In this document: positions 44,727 to 57,077 of the stretch, piece after piece
Layout: the number at the start of each line of letters is the position of its first letter
Numbering within the stretch: the first letter of the stretch is position 1
DNA from: Hybos culiciformis
Taxonomy: Eukaryota; Arthropoda; Insecta; Diptera; Hybotidae
DNA length: 64,000 nucleotides
Reading direction: 5' to 3'
Assembly (NCBI GenBank): GCA_964007475.1
Contig: OZ023273.1
Coordinates: 102,546,485 to 102,610,484 of the forward strand
The notes under the pieces: generated by a model
The model's database searches: none
What the model saw: only the letters and a program-made list of their open reading frames with translations
Told to the model about the DNA's origin: nothing
Translations under genes and position numbers: made by a program

Positions 44727-46316
44727 ATGTCATTTAGTGTAGCTTACAGAAATTTTATCAAAGTTCACAAAGACACGTTTGACAAAAGTTTCAAATGTAT
44801 TAACATATCTAGACCTCCAAGTGGGCAAACAAGGGAAAAACACCTTAGAATTCTAATTGAAGAATACAATAGTATTCTTGCTATATTGCGCGAGTTTGAG
44901 AAAAATTTCCCAGGAAATAAGAATAACTTAACCTTTTATGAACGGTTAAACGCGAAAATACTTAAAGTTTTCCATTTGTTGAGGGTGCCGTTTAAGCGCG
45001 AATTAAAATCGTTCAGACCAATAGTAGATATAAACTTTGAGGAGGAAGATAACGCGAACCTATCAGTTAATAGTTCAGAAACAATTACTGAGGAGGATAA
45101 ACAACTAGACATATCGGATATATTTGAAACTGAAGAAAAGTCTGAACATAACAATAATAGTAATACAGACTACTACGACGACGCACAGTCCCAAAACTCA
45201 CACGGTACAGATTCAGAAGAGGATAAAGCTGAAAACGACGACGCACAATCCCAAAGCTCTCAAATTTCAGATACAGAGGAAATAAAAAACGAAAATTTAA
45301 ATATGGCAAATGCAGAAAGAGAATTTTGTGCATACGCGGTACAAGTCGTTCCAAAATTCGACGGCGCAGCGGAAGGCCCGACAGCATTTATAGATGCGAT
45401 CGAATTAGTAAATAGGCATGTCGGAGCACATGCAGATGCTTTTATCGCAATAATAAAATCAAAGCTACAAGGAACTGCAAGAAATTTACTAACAAATGAG
45501 AATACAGTGCAGGCGGTGATTGACGCGCTGCGAGCGAAAATTAAGCACGAATCGGCAGACGTAATAGCAGCAAAAATTGCCAACACCAAACAAAACTCGA
45601 GATCGGCAAATGTATACGCGACTGAAATAGAAAATCTGACGAAACAATTAGAAAACGCGCACATTATGGAAGGGATAAATCCTACCAACGCGTCGATACT
45701 TGCGACTAAAACAGCTCGACTGTCCTTTATACAAAACGCGACCAACGAAAGACTAAAACTATTAATGGAAGCTACGAAACCTGACAGTCTAAATGAAATA
45801 ACGGCACGATTTTTGAGTGCTTGTGCGGAACAACCAACACAAAGCAATGTGCTTTATTACAGACGAAATAACGCAGGTAACAATAGAAACCAAAACAACA
45901 ACAGACAATACAGACCAAACAACAACAACAACAACAACAACAACTTTAGACCTTTTAACAATAACAATAGAAATTATAACAACAATAATTACAGAAATAA
46001 TAGATTTAATAATAACGACAACGACGATATTAACAGACGCCCAAATAATTTCAGAAATAACAATTTTGCCAACTACAGACCTAATAATAATTTCAATAAC
46101 TACAGACCAAACAACAATTTTAACGACAACAACAATTTTAATAACAACTACAGACAATATAATAGACAAAACTATAACAACGCACCGAACAATAGAAATG
46201 ATAGGCAAAATCAGCCAAATAACAGAAACGTGCGCAATATGATTTTGCAAGACCGACCCGAGCAGGGAAACTACAACGGTCCCCAATTACAGCAAGAGGG
46301 GGACCAGGTCGAATAA
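44727..46316 (+). CDS. gag: Gag polyprotein, element 2
   Basis: Gag of 529 residues, collinear with that of element 1. The conserved N-terminal block has KSFKCINI and a PP-G motif near 30-35. An acidic linker with two near-identical DDAQSQxS segments lies at about 145-190. The capsid-like core (PKFDGAAEG near 213, then SANVYATEIENLTKQLENAH near 300) spans about 200-375. The Asn/Arg-rich tail is about 383-510. It lacks zinc knuckles, as in element 1. The frame is intact. The ATG 44727 follows the tandem array by about 230 bp. The frameshift signal at 46265-46305 lies near its end. Confidence 0.9.
   Translation: MSFSVAYRNFIKVHKDTFDKSFKCINISRPPSGQTREKHLRILIEEYNSILAILREFEKNFPGNKNNLTFYERLNAKILKVFHLLRVPFKRELKSFRPIVDINFEEEDNANLSVNSSETITEEDKQLDISDIFETEEKSEHNNNSNTDYYDDAQSQNSHGTDSEEDKAENDDAQSQSSQISDTEEIKNENLNMANAEREFCAYAVQVVPKFDGAAEGPTAFIDAIELVNRHVGAHADAFIAIIKSKLQGTARNLLTNENTVQAVIDALRAKIKHESADVIAAKIANTKQNSRSANVYATEIENLTKQLENAHIMEGINPTNASILATKTARLSFIQNATNERLKLLMEATKPDSLNEITARFLSACAEQPTQSNVLYYRRNNAGNNRNQNNNRQYRPNNNNNNNNNFRPFNNNNRNYNNNNYRNNRFNNNDNDDINRRPNNFRNNNFANYRPNNNFNNYRPNNNFNDNNNFNNNYRQYNRQNYNNAPNNRNDRQNQPNNRNVRNMILQDRPEQGNYNGPQLQQEGDQVE
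46265..46305 (+). promoter_or_regulatory. Predicted -1 programmed frameshift signal, element 2
   Basis: GGGAAAC (46265-46271) in gag phase, a 6-nt spacer, then GGTCCCC (46278-46284) pairing with GGGGACC (46299-46305) around a 14-nt loop. The -1 frame is open into the protease. Heptamer, phase, spacer length and stem match element 1, and here the stem has one additional base pair. Confidence 0.85.
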
Positions 46317-49300
46317 ACAAACGAAAAAAGAAAGAAATTAACAACGTTCCCGAAGTACCCCAAAATAATGTTTTTAAAATGAATTTAAATCTAACTAGTT
46401 TCTTACAATTAAAAACTGAAATGAGTGGTGTTTTTAATACCTACTTAATAGACACAGGAGCGGATATTTCCGTATTTAAGTCGGACAAGCTTCTTAAAAC
46501 AGCTAAAATAAATAGTAGTAAAGTATCCACGATAAGCGGAATAGGGGGGAATTCGATAAAGACCCAGGGAACTGTAGATACAGATATAATTTGCAAAGGG
46601 GGTGATTTTCACATTCGTATTGCCCATCAGTTTGAAATAGTCGACACAAGTTTTCCTATACCAACGGATGGTATAATAGGAATGGACTTTTTAAAAAAAT
46701 TGTTTATTAGATTTTAACAAAAATACTGACCAAATAATTCTTAGACCTGACGATTACCATGAAGATTTGTCATTTATTCTACAAGACTCACTAACTCCAA
46801 ACTTTTTATCTTTACCCGCAAGAGCAGAGGTTCTTCGTAAAATTTTCATAGCAAACGTAAACCCAGACGAGAATGAAATTATAATTCCTAATCAAGAGAT
46901 AGCCCCAGGGGTATTCATACCAAATTCCTTAATTTCAAAATCCTCCCCATACGTAAATGTTTTAAATACCAATTCTCACAATATTTTTTTTAGACAATCC
47001 TCAAATTCAAACAGAAAATTTTTTAGACTATGAAATCCATAGATCTACAGGTTCTAAACGAACACGTAAAGCAGACATTTTAGATAAATTATCCAAAAAC
47101 TTTCCAAATTTTATAAAAGACAAACTGACAAACCTATGTATTGAATATATCGACATCTTTTCACCCGAGACAGAGAAAATTACCTTCAATAATTTTTATC
47201 AGCAAAAACTCCGTCTTAACGACGAAACGCCGGTTTACATCAAAAATTACCGTGTACCCTATACTCATAAAGAGATAATAAGTAAAGAAGTTGAAAAACT
47301 TCTGGAACATGACATTATTGAACCTTCCGCTTCGGAATATAATAGCCCAGTGCTATTGGTTTCTAAAAAATCATTACCTGGCAGCAAAGACAAACGCTGG
47401 AGACTGGTAATTGACTTCCGGCAAGTCAACAAAAAGTTAATTGCCGATAAATATCCCTTGCCTAGAATTGATGACATCCTAGATCAATTGGGCAGAGCCA
47501 AATATTTTTCAAGTTTAGACCTTACACAAGGTTTCCTTCAAGTAGAACTCGACGAAAATTCACGGGACATAACTTCCTTTTCCACCGAAAACGGCTCTTT
47601 TCGGTTCAAACGCCTCCCTTTTGGCCTTAAAATAGCCCCAAATTCATTTCAAAGAATGATGTCCATGGCCTTTTCAGGTTTAACACCCTCAAAAGCTTTC
47701 CTATACGTGGATGATTTGATTATAATTGGTTGTTCGGAAAACCATATGTTAAAGAATCTTGAAGAAGTTTTCTCCATTTGTCGAGATGTAAATCTCAAAC
47801 TTCACCCCGACAAGTGTCGATTTTTCCAACATGACGTGACTTTCTTAGGGCATAAATGCACAGACCACGGAATACTACCTGACGACTCAAAATTTGACAA
47901 AATTGTAAATTATCCTAGACCGCACGACGCCGACTCAGCAAGAAGATTTGTGGCTTTCGTAAACTATTATAGACGCTTCGTACCAAAATTCGCGGAGTAT
48001 TCATATCACTTAACTCGGTTGACACGGAAAAATGTACCATTTTTATGGACGGATTTATGCGAAAAATCTTTTCAATATTTAAGAAATTCTCTTTTAAAAC
48101 CGCCAATTCTACAATATCCTAATTTTGATAAACCTTTTTGCATCACTACCGATGCTAGTAAAATCTCATGTGGCGCAATTCTAAGCCAGGAAGGTGGCGG
48201 CCTTCAGTTACCCATCGCATTCGCTTCAAGAACATTCACCAAAGGTGAACAAAATAAATCCGTTATTGAGCAAGAGCTTGCCGCTATTCATTGGGCAATA
48301 CATTTTTTCAAGCCATACGTGTATGGAAAACACTTCTTAGTAAAGACCGATCATCGACCTCTTTCCTATTTATTCTCTATGAAAAATCCATCTTCTAAAT
48401 TAACTCGTATGAGATTGGATCTCGAAGAGTTTGACTTTACGATTGCATACATTAAAGGTAAAGACAATAACGGAGCTGGCGCGCTATCTAGGATTGACTT
48501 TGAAGACATAAAAAACCTACAGGATAATAAAATTTTGAAAATGACAACTCGCGCCGACTCGCGTAAAATTAATAATGAAAATAAGCAACCCAAAACCAGC
48601 CGTGACAATACAACCTTATTGATACCAAAAATATATGAATGTACTGATATTCGTGAAACTAAAAATTTTATCCGCTTGTTATTTAGTTTAGATAAGTCTA
48701 AACTAATTTTAAAATATAAAAATAAAATAATTATGAGCATATGGATCAGCTTCTTTCAAGGCTAGATAAAGAGGCCGGCAATCGTAAAATTTTAAAGTTA
48801 CAATTATCAATGAATGATGAAATATTTCATTTAATACGGATCCAAGAATTAAAGAAAATTGCGGAATTAAGAATTAAAAATATGAGTATAGCGCTAACTG
48901 CGAAAATTATAAAAATTTATGATAATGAAGAAAAATTGAAAATAATAAAGAAATTTCACGACGACCCTATTCAAGGAGGTCATACAGGTATCATGAGGAC
49001 TTTAACAAAAATTAGACAAAAATTTCACTGGACTAACATGACAAAGGATGTTATTAAGTATATTAAGAAATGCGAAAGTTGTCAAAAGAATAAAGCTAGC
49101 ACTAATAATAAAGAACAACTTGTTATAACTCCTACCCCGCAGAAAGCCTTTGATATTGTCATAGTAGACACGGTAGGCCCTTTACCAAGATCTTTAAGCG
49201 GTAATGAGTACGCATTAACAATGATATGCGACCTAACAAAATACTTAGTAACAGTCCCTATTCCTGATAAAACAGCTAAAACAATTGCTAAGGCAATGGT

Positions 49301-49971
49301 GGACTATTTTATATTAGTATACGGCCCCATGAAACAAATAAGAACAGATTTGGGTACGGAATATAAAAATGAGACTTTAAAAGAATTAGCAATACTACTA
49401 AATATTGAACACAAAATGTCGACGGCATACCACCATCAGACCCTCGGAACGATCGAGCGAAGCCATCGAACATTAAACGAGTACTTACGCTCATTTATTA
49501 ATACAAATAAGACAAATTGGGACGAATATCTCAAATATTTTACCTACTGCTTTAACACTACTCCTTCTACAACGCACAATTATTGTCCGTTTGAATTAGT
49601 GTTCGCAAAGAATCCACCAACATTTGATTTTTTTGGATAACGCAAATGTAGATCCTTTATACAATCTGGAATCTTATCAAAAAGAGGTAAAATATCGCTT
49701 GCAAGTCTCCCAGAATAGAGCGCAAAATTTGGTTCAAAAATCTAAAATAAGTACAAAAAATTTTTATGATAGTAGTTCAAAACCAGCAAATTTTAAGTTA
49801 TTTGACAAAGTTCTTTTAAATGTAACAGAAGGTGCAAGGCATAAGTTAGATCCTCTTTTTAAAGGACCCTTCACCATAATAAAAATTGAAGATACAAATT
49901 GCACGGTTAGCGATGAGAATAATAAAACTCAAACTGTGCATAAAAATCGACTAAAGTTGTTCCATCAATAG
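46269..49971 (+). pseudogene. pol: Pol polyprotein of element 2, frameshifted
   Basis: All Pol domains are present but spread over several frames. Protease (IDTGADIS, about 46450) ends in a shift near 46695-46710 at an A run. The next piece to about 46985 ends at a T run. RT (LVIDFRQVNKKL, catalytic YVDD near 47707) and RNase H (TTDAS near 48150) are open from about 47040 to 48730. A short deletion follows, compared with element 1. Integrase (HHCC, then D, D, E with the same spacing) covers 48741-49630, and a T-run shift precedes the last 115 codons. A conserved Asp before LSR after RNase H is Gly here (GAGALSR). The copy cannot make a full enzyme set. Confidence 0.93.
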
Positions 49972-51105
49972 GAGAAAATTTACATGTAAAATATGTACAA
50001 AAGTTTATTACTAGGTATGTGTGTGTGTGTGTGTGTGGATGTCCATATTTTTAACTTTAGATAATATATAAACCTATCTTAATTTTCTTTATAATAATTT
50101 TATAAATTTAAAACTATAGTATTGATAAATAATTAATTTTCCTTTAAAATTTTTTTTTGTATATAAATATTGGAAACTAAATACATCGTTATATTAAACT
50201 TAACTTAATCCATTTATTATTATTAAGAAAAAAAGGACCTTGTATAGATGTAAATAATTAAAAAAAAAATAATAATAATAAATAAGAAAAAAATTTATAA
50301 AAAAAAACAAGAGATATATAGCTATGCAAAACTAAATATAGTTCTATCGGTAGGTTATTTTTGTGTCGATAAAAAAAAAAAAAAAAAAAAGAAGGAGACA
50401 CATATTTTTTTTTACAATAAATAATTTTTTTTTGTAGACATAAGGTAAACATAATGTAATAAAAATGTACAAATTTCTTTAAAATAAATGTAATCATAGG
50501 GAAAATGTATTTGAAAAACAAAAAAAAAAGAAAAATAAAAGAGAAAAAAACTAAAAACAAAAAAAAAATAGGAAAAAATAAACAAAAAAAAAAAAATCTA
50601 GTTTATAACTACATTCTAAGGCAAAATCTTATCATTCACAAATATTTTAATAATGACGTCATTAAACATATTATATAATAAACTATTACAAATTTTTTTT
50701 ATGTTTAATATTATAATACAAATTTCTTTATATATATAAACATATATACAAATTTATTTTATATATTATATATATTTAAAAAAAAACAAAAAATTTTTTA
50801 TGTAATACTTTATAGTAAAAAATTAGTTTCTTACTTTTAATATAGTAACAATAAATTTCATTTATATATATAAAAAAAAAAAATAAAAAAAAAAAAAAAA
50901 AAAAATTTTTTTACAAATATGTTATAACATAAAAGAAAATAAATTTATAGTAAAAATATCCTTTATTAAGTTGTTTAAAGGATATAATCGTATTTTCCAA
51001 TTTTTTATATTATTGTACAAAATATTGTAATAATATAATAGAGAAAGAAACATAGTAAATTTTAACTACGGCAATTTCTCAGAATGTCCTAAAGTCCATT
51101 CTTCT
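49972..51105 (+). other. 3' UTR of element 2
   Basis: A/T-rich, non-coding, with a (GT)n run at about 50018-50036 and several long A runs. No env-like frame exists after pol. Confidence 0.6.
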
Positions 51106-51117
51106 AAAGGGGGTAGG
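51106..51117 (+). promoter_or_regulatory. Polypurine tract, element 2
   Basis: AAAGGGGGTAGG immediately precedes the TGTGG that opens the 3' LTR, the normal place of the plus-strand primer. Compare the weak AGGGGG of element 1, where the adjoining LTR start is missing. Confidence 0.75.
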
Positions 51118-51694
51118 TGTGGCACATTCGTACCGAATCTTACTTACCTTGTACACCCCGTGGTACATTTGTACCTAATCCTTGCTACTTACGTCTTATA
51201 CTTACCTGGCACACCCATTACTTTGTACATGTTGCATTAAACGCAACTGTACTTTAAATTCCGAACAAAGTTTCAAATTATAAATCCAAATATTTCCAAG
51301 TATTAAAACTTGACTTTAATTTATTTTCTAACGATAAAATATGTTTGCATAAACATATTTTATCATTATCATCTATGTTAATATTTAATTCAAGTGGATC
51401 TCATATAACAAGCCAAATATTTTCCCACACACGAATTTTCTGGTATGCACTTGTGCATACCAACACTCTCTAAAAAAACTCTCTTAAATATTTTATATTC
51501 CAGTCCATTTTCCATTATGTTTCTCTCTTTATGATCTATGCATGCAATTTGCATGCATAGAAAAATAACATATAAACTAATTAGCATAATTAATTAAGAT
51601 CATTCTAAGTTTTAACGTCAGACAATAAAGTTCTTAAATCTAAATTAACTAGTTTTTTATTTTACAAGAAATGCCTCCAAGAAAAGGCATCACA
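51118..51694 (+). repeat. 3' LTR of element 2 (577 bp)
   Basis: It starts TGTGGCACATTCG and ends CATCACA, followed by the GTAT duplication. It keeps the site that was empty before the transposon hit the 5' LTR. Three perfect dyads stand out: GGTATGCAC/GTGCATACC (51442-51461), a 14-bp arm pair (51333-51364) and CTATGCATGCA/TGCATGCATAG (about 51533-51557). AATAAA lies at 51624-51629. Confidence 0.92.
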
Positions 51695-51882
51695 GTATTC
51701 TTGCTATGCAGCGGCCAGCGAAGTAAACAGTATGAGTGTCGTGAAATTAGCTGAAATACGTACTTGTTGTTCTATTTTAATTTAATTTATAGTATTCATT
51801 ATTTCATTTACTTAAGAATTGTGAAAAATGTGTGAAAAAAACAATCCCACGGACAATGCAACGGATTTAAGGTTATTTCAAG
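51695..51882 (+). CDS. Candidate host first coding exon (5' UTR plus 18 codons)
   Basis: Right after element 2 the composition becomes GC-richer (GCAGCGGCCAGCGAAG). A small upstream frame starts at 51732 (17 codons). The ATG at 51828 opens MCEKNNPTDNATDLRLFQ and then meets a strong splice donor, AAG/GTACGT, at 51882/51883. The preceding bases GTGAAAA fit a usable start context. I see no later exon in the window. The gene is not recognised. If real, element 2 sits in its 5' region, next to the GAGA-type block at 40081-40155. Chance is still possible for so short an exon. Confidence 0.35.
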
Positions 51883-52379
51883 GTACGTCTCTTGTGAATA
51901 TCAATTGATTGTTAGGTTTTTAGTTTGATATGATACACATACACTAAGTAGGTAGAAAAAGTCTGCGAACGGGCTCGTTTCCTTATTTTTTGTTCGACAT
52001 GTTCCCAGTTTTTGATGTCATTTAAAAGGACTCTATGAAAAAAAGTTATTTTGAGAAAAAAAAATTTGTTTTCAATGATACTTAAGTTCAAAATTTCAGC
52101 CAAATCGGTCCAGCGGTTTAGGCGTGATTGAGGACAGAGGACAGAGAACAGAGAATTTTCATTTTTATTTATTAGATGAACCATAAACATTTCACCGGCT
52201 AATCAATTAAACGTCAGATGCTTTGGATTGCAATCAAGAGAATTAATTTTCGATTCAAGCAAATTTTCTTCAATGAGTTTTTTTCCTTTACTTGAATAAC
52301 TACTGAGACTTCCAAATGGAAAGATTAAAATTGAAATTCTTTTCAAAGTTTCGTGGTTTATGTGTACAAGGCGTGCGAG
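51883..52379. other. Repeat-like spacer with AAATCGGTCCAGCGGTTT motif
   Basis: Around 52090-52160 the text AAATCGGTCCAGCGGTTTAG followed by (GGACAGA)n resembles conserved internal parts of many insect non-autonomous repeats. No ends are defined. It may belong to the Helitron-like unit that follows. Confidence 0.4.
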
Positions 52380-53403
52380 CATAAATTACAAAATACTTCA
52401 ACACCCGAGATGGTTATAGGGTACTAGAAATTTTGATCCAAGGCCCCGGCGGGGGGGCTACCTTAGAAGCCGGTTTTGAAATTTAGGTATATTCCAATAA
52501 AATATAGTAGCGTTGGACCCAAAAACCCTATTTAAAAAACTGGATGTTGAGAGGCCCCCAACCGTTGTCCCAGGGCTCAATTGGGGGGGCTATACAACAA
52601 AATTCGAAATTTTGAAATTTTGAAGTTAAGTGGCGATTGGACCTGAGATGGTTATAGGATACTAGAAATTTCGATCCGAAGCCCCGACGGCTTCCTTAAA
52701 AGCCGGTTTTGCAATTTAGGTATATTCCGATAAAATGTTGTAGCGTTGGACCCGAAAAGCCTATTTAAAAAACTGGATGTTGAAAGGCCCCGAACCGTCC
52801 CAGGGCTCAATTGGGGGCTATACAACAAATTTCGAAATTTTAAAATTTTGAAAATAAGGAGTCTAGAGACCCGATTGGTTATATTTTTGATCTGAGGCAC
52901 CGACGGGGGCTACCTTAGAAGGCGGTTTTGCAATTTAGGTATATTCCGATAAAATATTATAGCGTTGGACCCGAATCGACTATTTAGAAGACTGGATGTG
53001 TTAAAGCACCGGGGAAGTGGCTATTTAACAAATTTTGAAATTCTGTTTTTTTAGTGCACAAAATGCAATTTAGGTATATTCCGATAAAATATTATAGCGT
53101 TGGACCCGAATCGACTATTTAGAAGACTGGATGTGTTAAAGCACCGGGAAACTGGCTATTTAACAAATTTTGAAATTCTGTTTTTTTTAGTGCACAAAAT
53201 GAAATTTAGGTATGTTCCGATAAAATATTATAGCGTTGGACCCGAATCGACTATTTAGAAGACTGCATGTGTTAAGGCACCGGGGAAGTGGCTATTTAAC
53301 AAATTTTGAAATTCTGTTTTTTTAGTGCACGAAATCTGGACTAACGCGTTTTGATATTAATATAAGTTCGGGACTACCGTGCGAAGCCGGGTATTTCGAC
53401 TAG
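52380..53403 (+). mobile_element. Helitron-like element with internal tandem array
   Basis: The 3' end reads CCGTGCGAAGCCGG, a short hairpin, then GTATTTCGA and CTAG at 53400-53403 followed by T. This is the usual Helitron terminus (hairpin about 10 bases before CTRR, insertion before T). Upstream is a tandem array whose unit contains ATTCCGATAAAATATTATAG and GTTGGACCCGA, as in Helitron-type repeats. The 5' TC end could not be located, so the left boundary is approximate. There is no Rep/helicase gene; it is non-autonomous. Confidence 0.65.
52460..53335 (+). repeat. Tandem repeats inside the Helitron-like element
   Basis: Two diverged copies of a 200-230-bp unit (from about 52480 and 52715) are followed by about three closely similar units of about 135-140 bp (starting about 52933, 53069 and 53210). 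All share TTTAGGTATxTTCCGATAAAA and TTGGACCCGAA. The last three also share GTGTTAAxGCACCGGG and a TTTTTTAGTGCACxAAAT end. Confidence 0.75.
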
Positions 53404-53916
53404 TTCTATATAAATAATTGAAATCTACTATGTGTCTGATTAAAGTTTTGTTTATTCTATCAAAAATGACCATCTTAATGATTACGGACTTTTAAAAATT
53501 TCACCTTTGCCTTGAAAAAATTCAAAAAACGAATATTCATTTATTTCCGGAATTTAAATTCCATTACGTATGCAAAATTGAATTTTATTGTAGAAAAAAA
53601 AATATTTTATGCAAGGGAAAGATGTAAAAAATAGAAATCCTTTTTTTTTATATTGATTTTAAAGAATGCTTGCAAAAAGTTGTGAAAATATTAGTTGAAT
53701 GTTTTTTTAAAGCTCTTGAAATATCACACAAAAAAATGTGTATGCAAATTATGCGGATAATTTTTGAAATTTTCATACCGTACGTAGTACGTTGTAAATA
53801 AATTAAAAAAATAATATCCCCTTAGGCAAATTTAGTCCATCAAAAGCTGTAGTCACTTTTGTAATATTAGCGCTAAAATTGAAATTAAATGGGAATAAAT
53901 CGATAAGGTTAATAAA

Positions 53917-54604
53917 CAGTGGTGGGATTCAGCCGGTTCGCGAACCGTTTCTTAAAATATTTAAGATTTGCGCGAACCGTTTCCTAAAATTTGTAGGTTT
54001 ACGAAAAACGCCTGAAAAAGTTTTGAAATAACTATTCACTGTTTTAACAGTCCCTCCGTGGCAATTTCTCAACTACTCAAAGAATATACAATTTGAATTT
54101 ACATTGAAATTTGCATTAAAAATAAAATTTGAATATATAAAAACATGATGTTTGTCTTTCGGTCTGTGTGTTATCTAAAAATTTAAAAACTACTTTCACA
54201 CGATGAGTATCTCGACAGGTGATGCGAGTACAATTTACAATAAACAATTTTTTCTTGCTTTTTTATTAATTTATAAAAGAAATACTGGAAAATTTGACAA
54301 GCGTTTTACTTATTTATCTAAAAAATTTTCTTTTTCTTTAACTATGTTATGTGAATACTGTGAACTGAATAAGAGTAAAAATATACTTTTACAAAGTAAT
54401 AAACGTGTAACAAGCAAGCCTGAAATTACAACATTTGGAAACATCAATCTAAAAATTTATGAGTTTTTATGAAGGAGAAAGTATATATCTGTCTTTAGAA
54501 TCTAAATAAAAAAATTAAAAAAACTTTTTAGAGGATTGGAAATTGTATTATTATTTTTTTATGGGATGCGAACCGGTTGTTCAATGTTTTGAATTCCACC
54601 ACTG
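53917..54604. mobile_element. hAT-type transposon with CAGTGGTGG ends
   Basis: The left end CAGTGGTGGGATTCAGCCGG and the inverted right end CAGTGGTGGAATTCAAAAC. An exact 8-bp duplication TTAATAAA stands at 53909-53916 and 54605-54612. Subterminal GAACCGGTT/GCGAACCG motifs repeat on both sides. The element is 688 bp and non-autonomous. The open frame 54203-54472 (89 codons) has no recognisable domain, so I do not call it a gene. Confidence 0.88.
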
Positions 54605-54612
54605 TTAATAAA

Positions 54613-57075
54613 GGTTAATATTTTTATTGCTGTTTCGTTTCGTTTCAATATATCGATTCTGAATATAGTTGAATACCGTTTTCTATATAAGGTTGCACAA
54701 GCCTGTAAAAGTTGCGTGTTTCATTAAGTGCACAAATGAAAAAGGTTGGAAATTTGTTGAATAAGGATTTTTTTTATCTTTTTAAATAATTAAGTAGGTA
54801 TGTATAACAATTTTGGGGATAAACCCTCTACAATATTTAACTTGAACAAGTATACTTACTATAATATTAATAGATTTTTCAATTTTATTTACTTTAATTC
54901 AATTTTTTTCCTTAAGCAAAAAAATTGCGCCAATTTTTATTTAATTTTGGGTTTTTTCATTCTTAAAATGAATAAATAGAAAGGAAAATTTTTAAATGAA
55001 AAATTTCAAACATTAATATGAAATTAATTTTCTCTATTTGTTTTATCCATTATGTTTAATTTTCCAATTTTTCTTTTCAAGGATAAGGATAAAACAATAC
55101 AACTAGGAAGGAAGGAAAACAAACAAATATTTTAAATTTAAACAAACAAACATATATGTATTACCGAAAAAAAAAATTAAATTTATAAGCATAATTTGTT
55201 TTTTGGAAAAATAATAAGAAATTTGAAGGCTTTGAAATTTATGAAAAACTGATTTTTCCATTTCATGGACTCTCAATTATGTTCTTAAATAAGATATTTA
55301 ATTTATAAGATTAGAAATATCAAAATCATTTTAAAATAATTTCATTGTTTTTTCAGTTATGCATAAAAGAAAAAAAATGGTTCAGTTTATTTTCTTGAAA
55401 AATTTGCTGTAAACAATTAATTTACATTTTTCTTTAATTACTTGTTTATTTTCTTCGAAGTTAAATAAATAGATGGCAACTCCTTTTTTATTCCTTGAAA
55501 ATGATTAGAAAACTTTTAAACTTTGTTAACTTTAACTTTTAATTATTATCAAATCAACATTAAATTTACATAATTATTTTAATTGCTTTTATAACTTTGA
55601 ATTCTATTAAGCAGAATTAAGAAAATTTATTAAGTTGATTGGTTTTAATATTCTTTTCTTAACGAAATTCTGTAGTTTACACGACGACGGCAGTTGGGTT
55701 GAAAAATAAAAGTGAACAAAAAAATACATAGAAGTTAAAACGAGAAAGAATTTACCATCGTTGGTCTTCGTATTTGTTGTCCTTAAGAGAATACCTTTAC
55801 CTTATTTTTTTCTTTACTTGTCATGCATGAATAATAGTTTTGCACTCATAGATAAAAACCTCTTAATTTTCGATAAAATTCCCACTTTGCTTAACGTTGT
55901 TAATTTAAATGTTTAATCTCACGACGATGTTATGGTTATTGTCCAAATATAAGGTCAGTTCATAAGTATTAAAATTTACTTTGTTGTTGATTATGTTCAA
56001 AGGGAAAAAAAGTTTTATGCTATTTATTGAATTTTTTTTTAATTATATACTTATACGTACCATTTTCATTTTTACCTTGATTAATGTGATAAAAGCCTTT
56101 TCAGCATAGATATATATGAAACAAAAATAATATAATGCGGTAAAAGGAAAGTAATTTTTACTATCAAGGATACACCATAACATTAATGGAAAATTTTATT
56201 CCGTAAAAAAAAATGTATATTATAGTTTTCTTGCGGTTTGTGCTTTTTTTTAACATTTTACATCTGGTTATGTTGCACAATGACTTTAACAGAAATTTTT
56301 GAGAAAAAAAAAATAAACAAAAATTTAATTGAGAAAAAAGTATTTTTATTTCATTTTCTAAATAACGTAATAAAAATATAGAAATTAATTAAAAACTTTT
56401 TATGTGGTTTCAAAAAAAATTTTTTTTGGCCTCCTTTTGATTCATTTAGTAATGGGAAAAAAAACTTTTACGCTAGATTGATAATTTCTTCTGGTTTCAG
56501 TTATGATGAAAGATGTGATATATACCATCTAATTTAACTTCATCACAAGAGAATGTGAAAAATATAACATATTTGTTTAAAAAGTTAATTATTTGAAGTG
56601 AATTAAAAATGTTCACAAAAGTCGAGTTTAATTGGTATAAATTTCAAATGAGTTTTAATTGAACTTTTTTTTTTTTATAACTATAAACGGTTGAAAAATC
56701 AGCTATTGAAGTTTTTGTTGAATCTCAAATAAAATATGTATTAAAAAGAGCTTAGCTGTTAGTTAACAGTTATTCAATTATTGATTCTGTTCAAATTCTG
56801 AATGCCTTTTATTAAAATAAAAAATAATTTTAATTTTCAGACTTTGTATTTTAGATTTGGCTTTAGATCTTAAGTTCATTTACATGGGCTTTTCTCTTGT
56901 GTGTTATTAAAATATTAATTTTAAATTTCTTAGAGCAGAATCGATAATTAGATTAACATATGACAATTTTTTTTTTGTTCAAAAAAAAAAAATATACAAA
57001 TTTTCAATTTCATATACATATATGTACATTATGTTTAGTATACCTACTATAGAGTGCATATATTTTCTTCAGATC
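54613..57075. other. AT-rich gene-free region
   Basis: No feature is supported in this 2.4-kb interval. Confidence 0.5.
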
Positions 57076-57077
57076 TG

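Larger units (their letters stand above)
40156..51694 (+). mobile_element. Ty3/gypsy LTR retrotransposon, 412/mdg1-like (element 2), degraded
   Basis: It has the same plan as element 1: LTR, tRNA-Arg primer site, long leader with the membrane microprotein, gag, -1 pol, polypurine tract, LTR. The TSD GTAT stands at 40152-40155 and 51695-51698. The LTRs differ by about nine substitutions and a 3-bp indel by eye over 577 bp, so it is older than element 1. gag is open, but pol has several frameshifts. The 5' LTR carries a 1061-bp DNA transposon. Protein similarity to element 1 is high in RT and integrase, but the LTRs differ, so it is a sister family. Confidence 0.93.

Noticed and set aside
54203..54472. 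89-codon frame inside the hAT element 53917-54604
   Set aside because: No zinc finger, catalytic Asp motif or dimerisation block can be seen; composition is ordinary for AT-rich DNA. Could be a relic, but not supportable.
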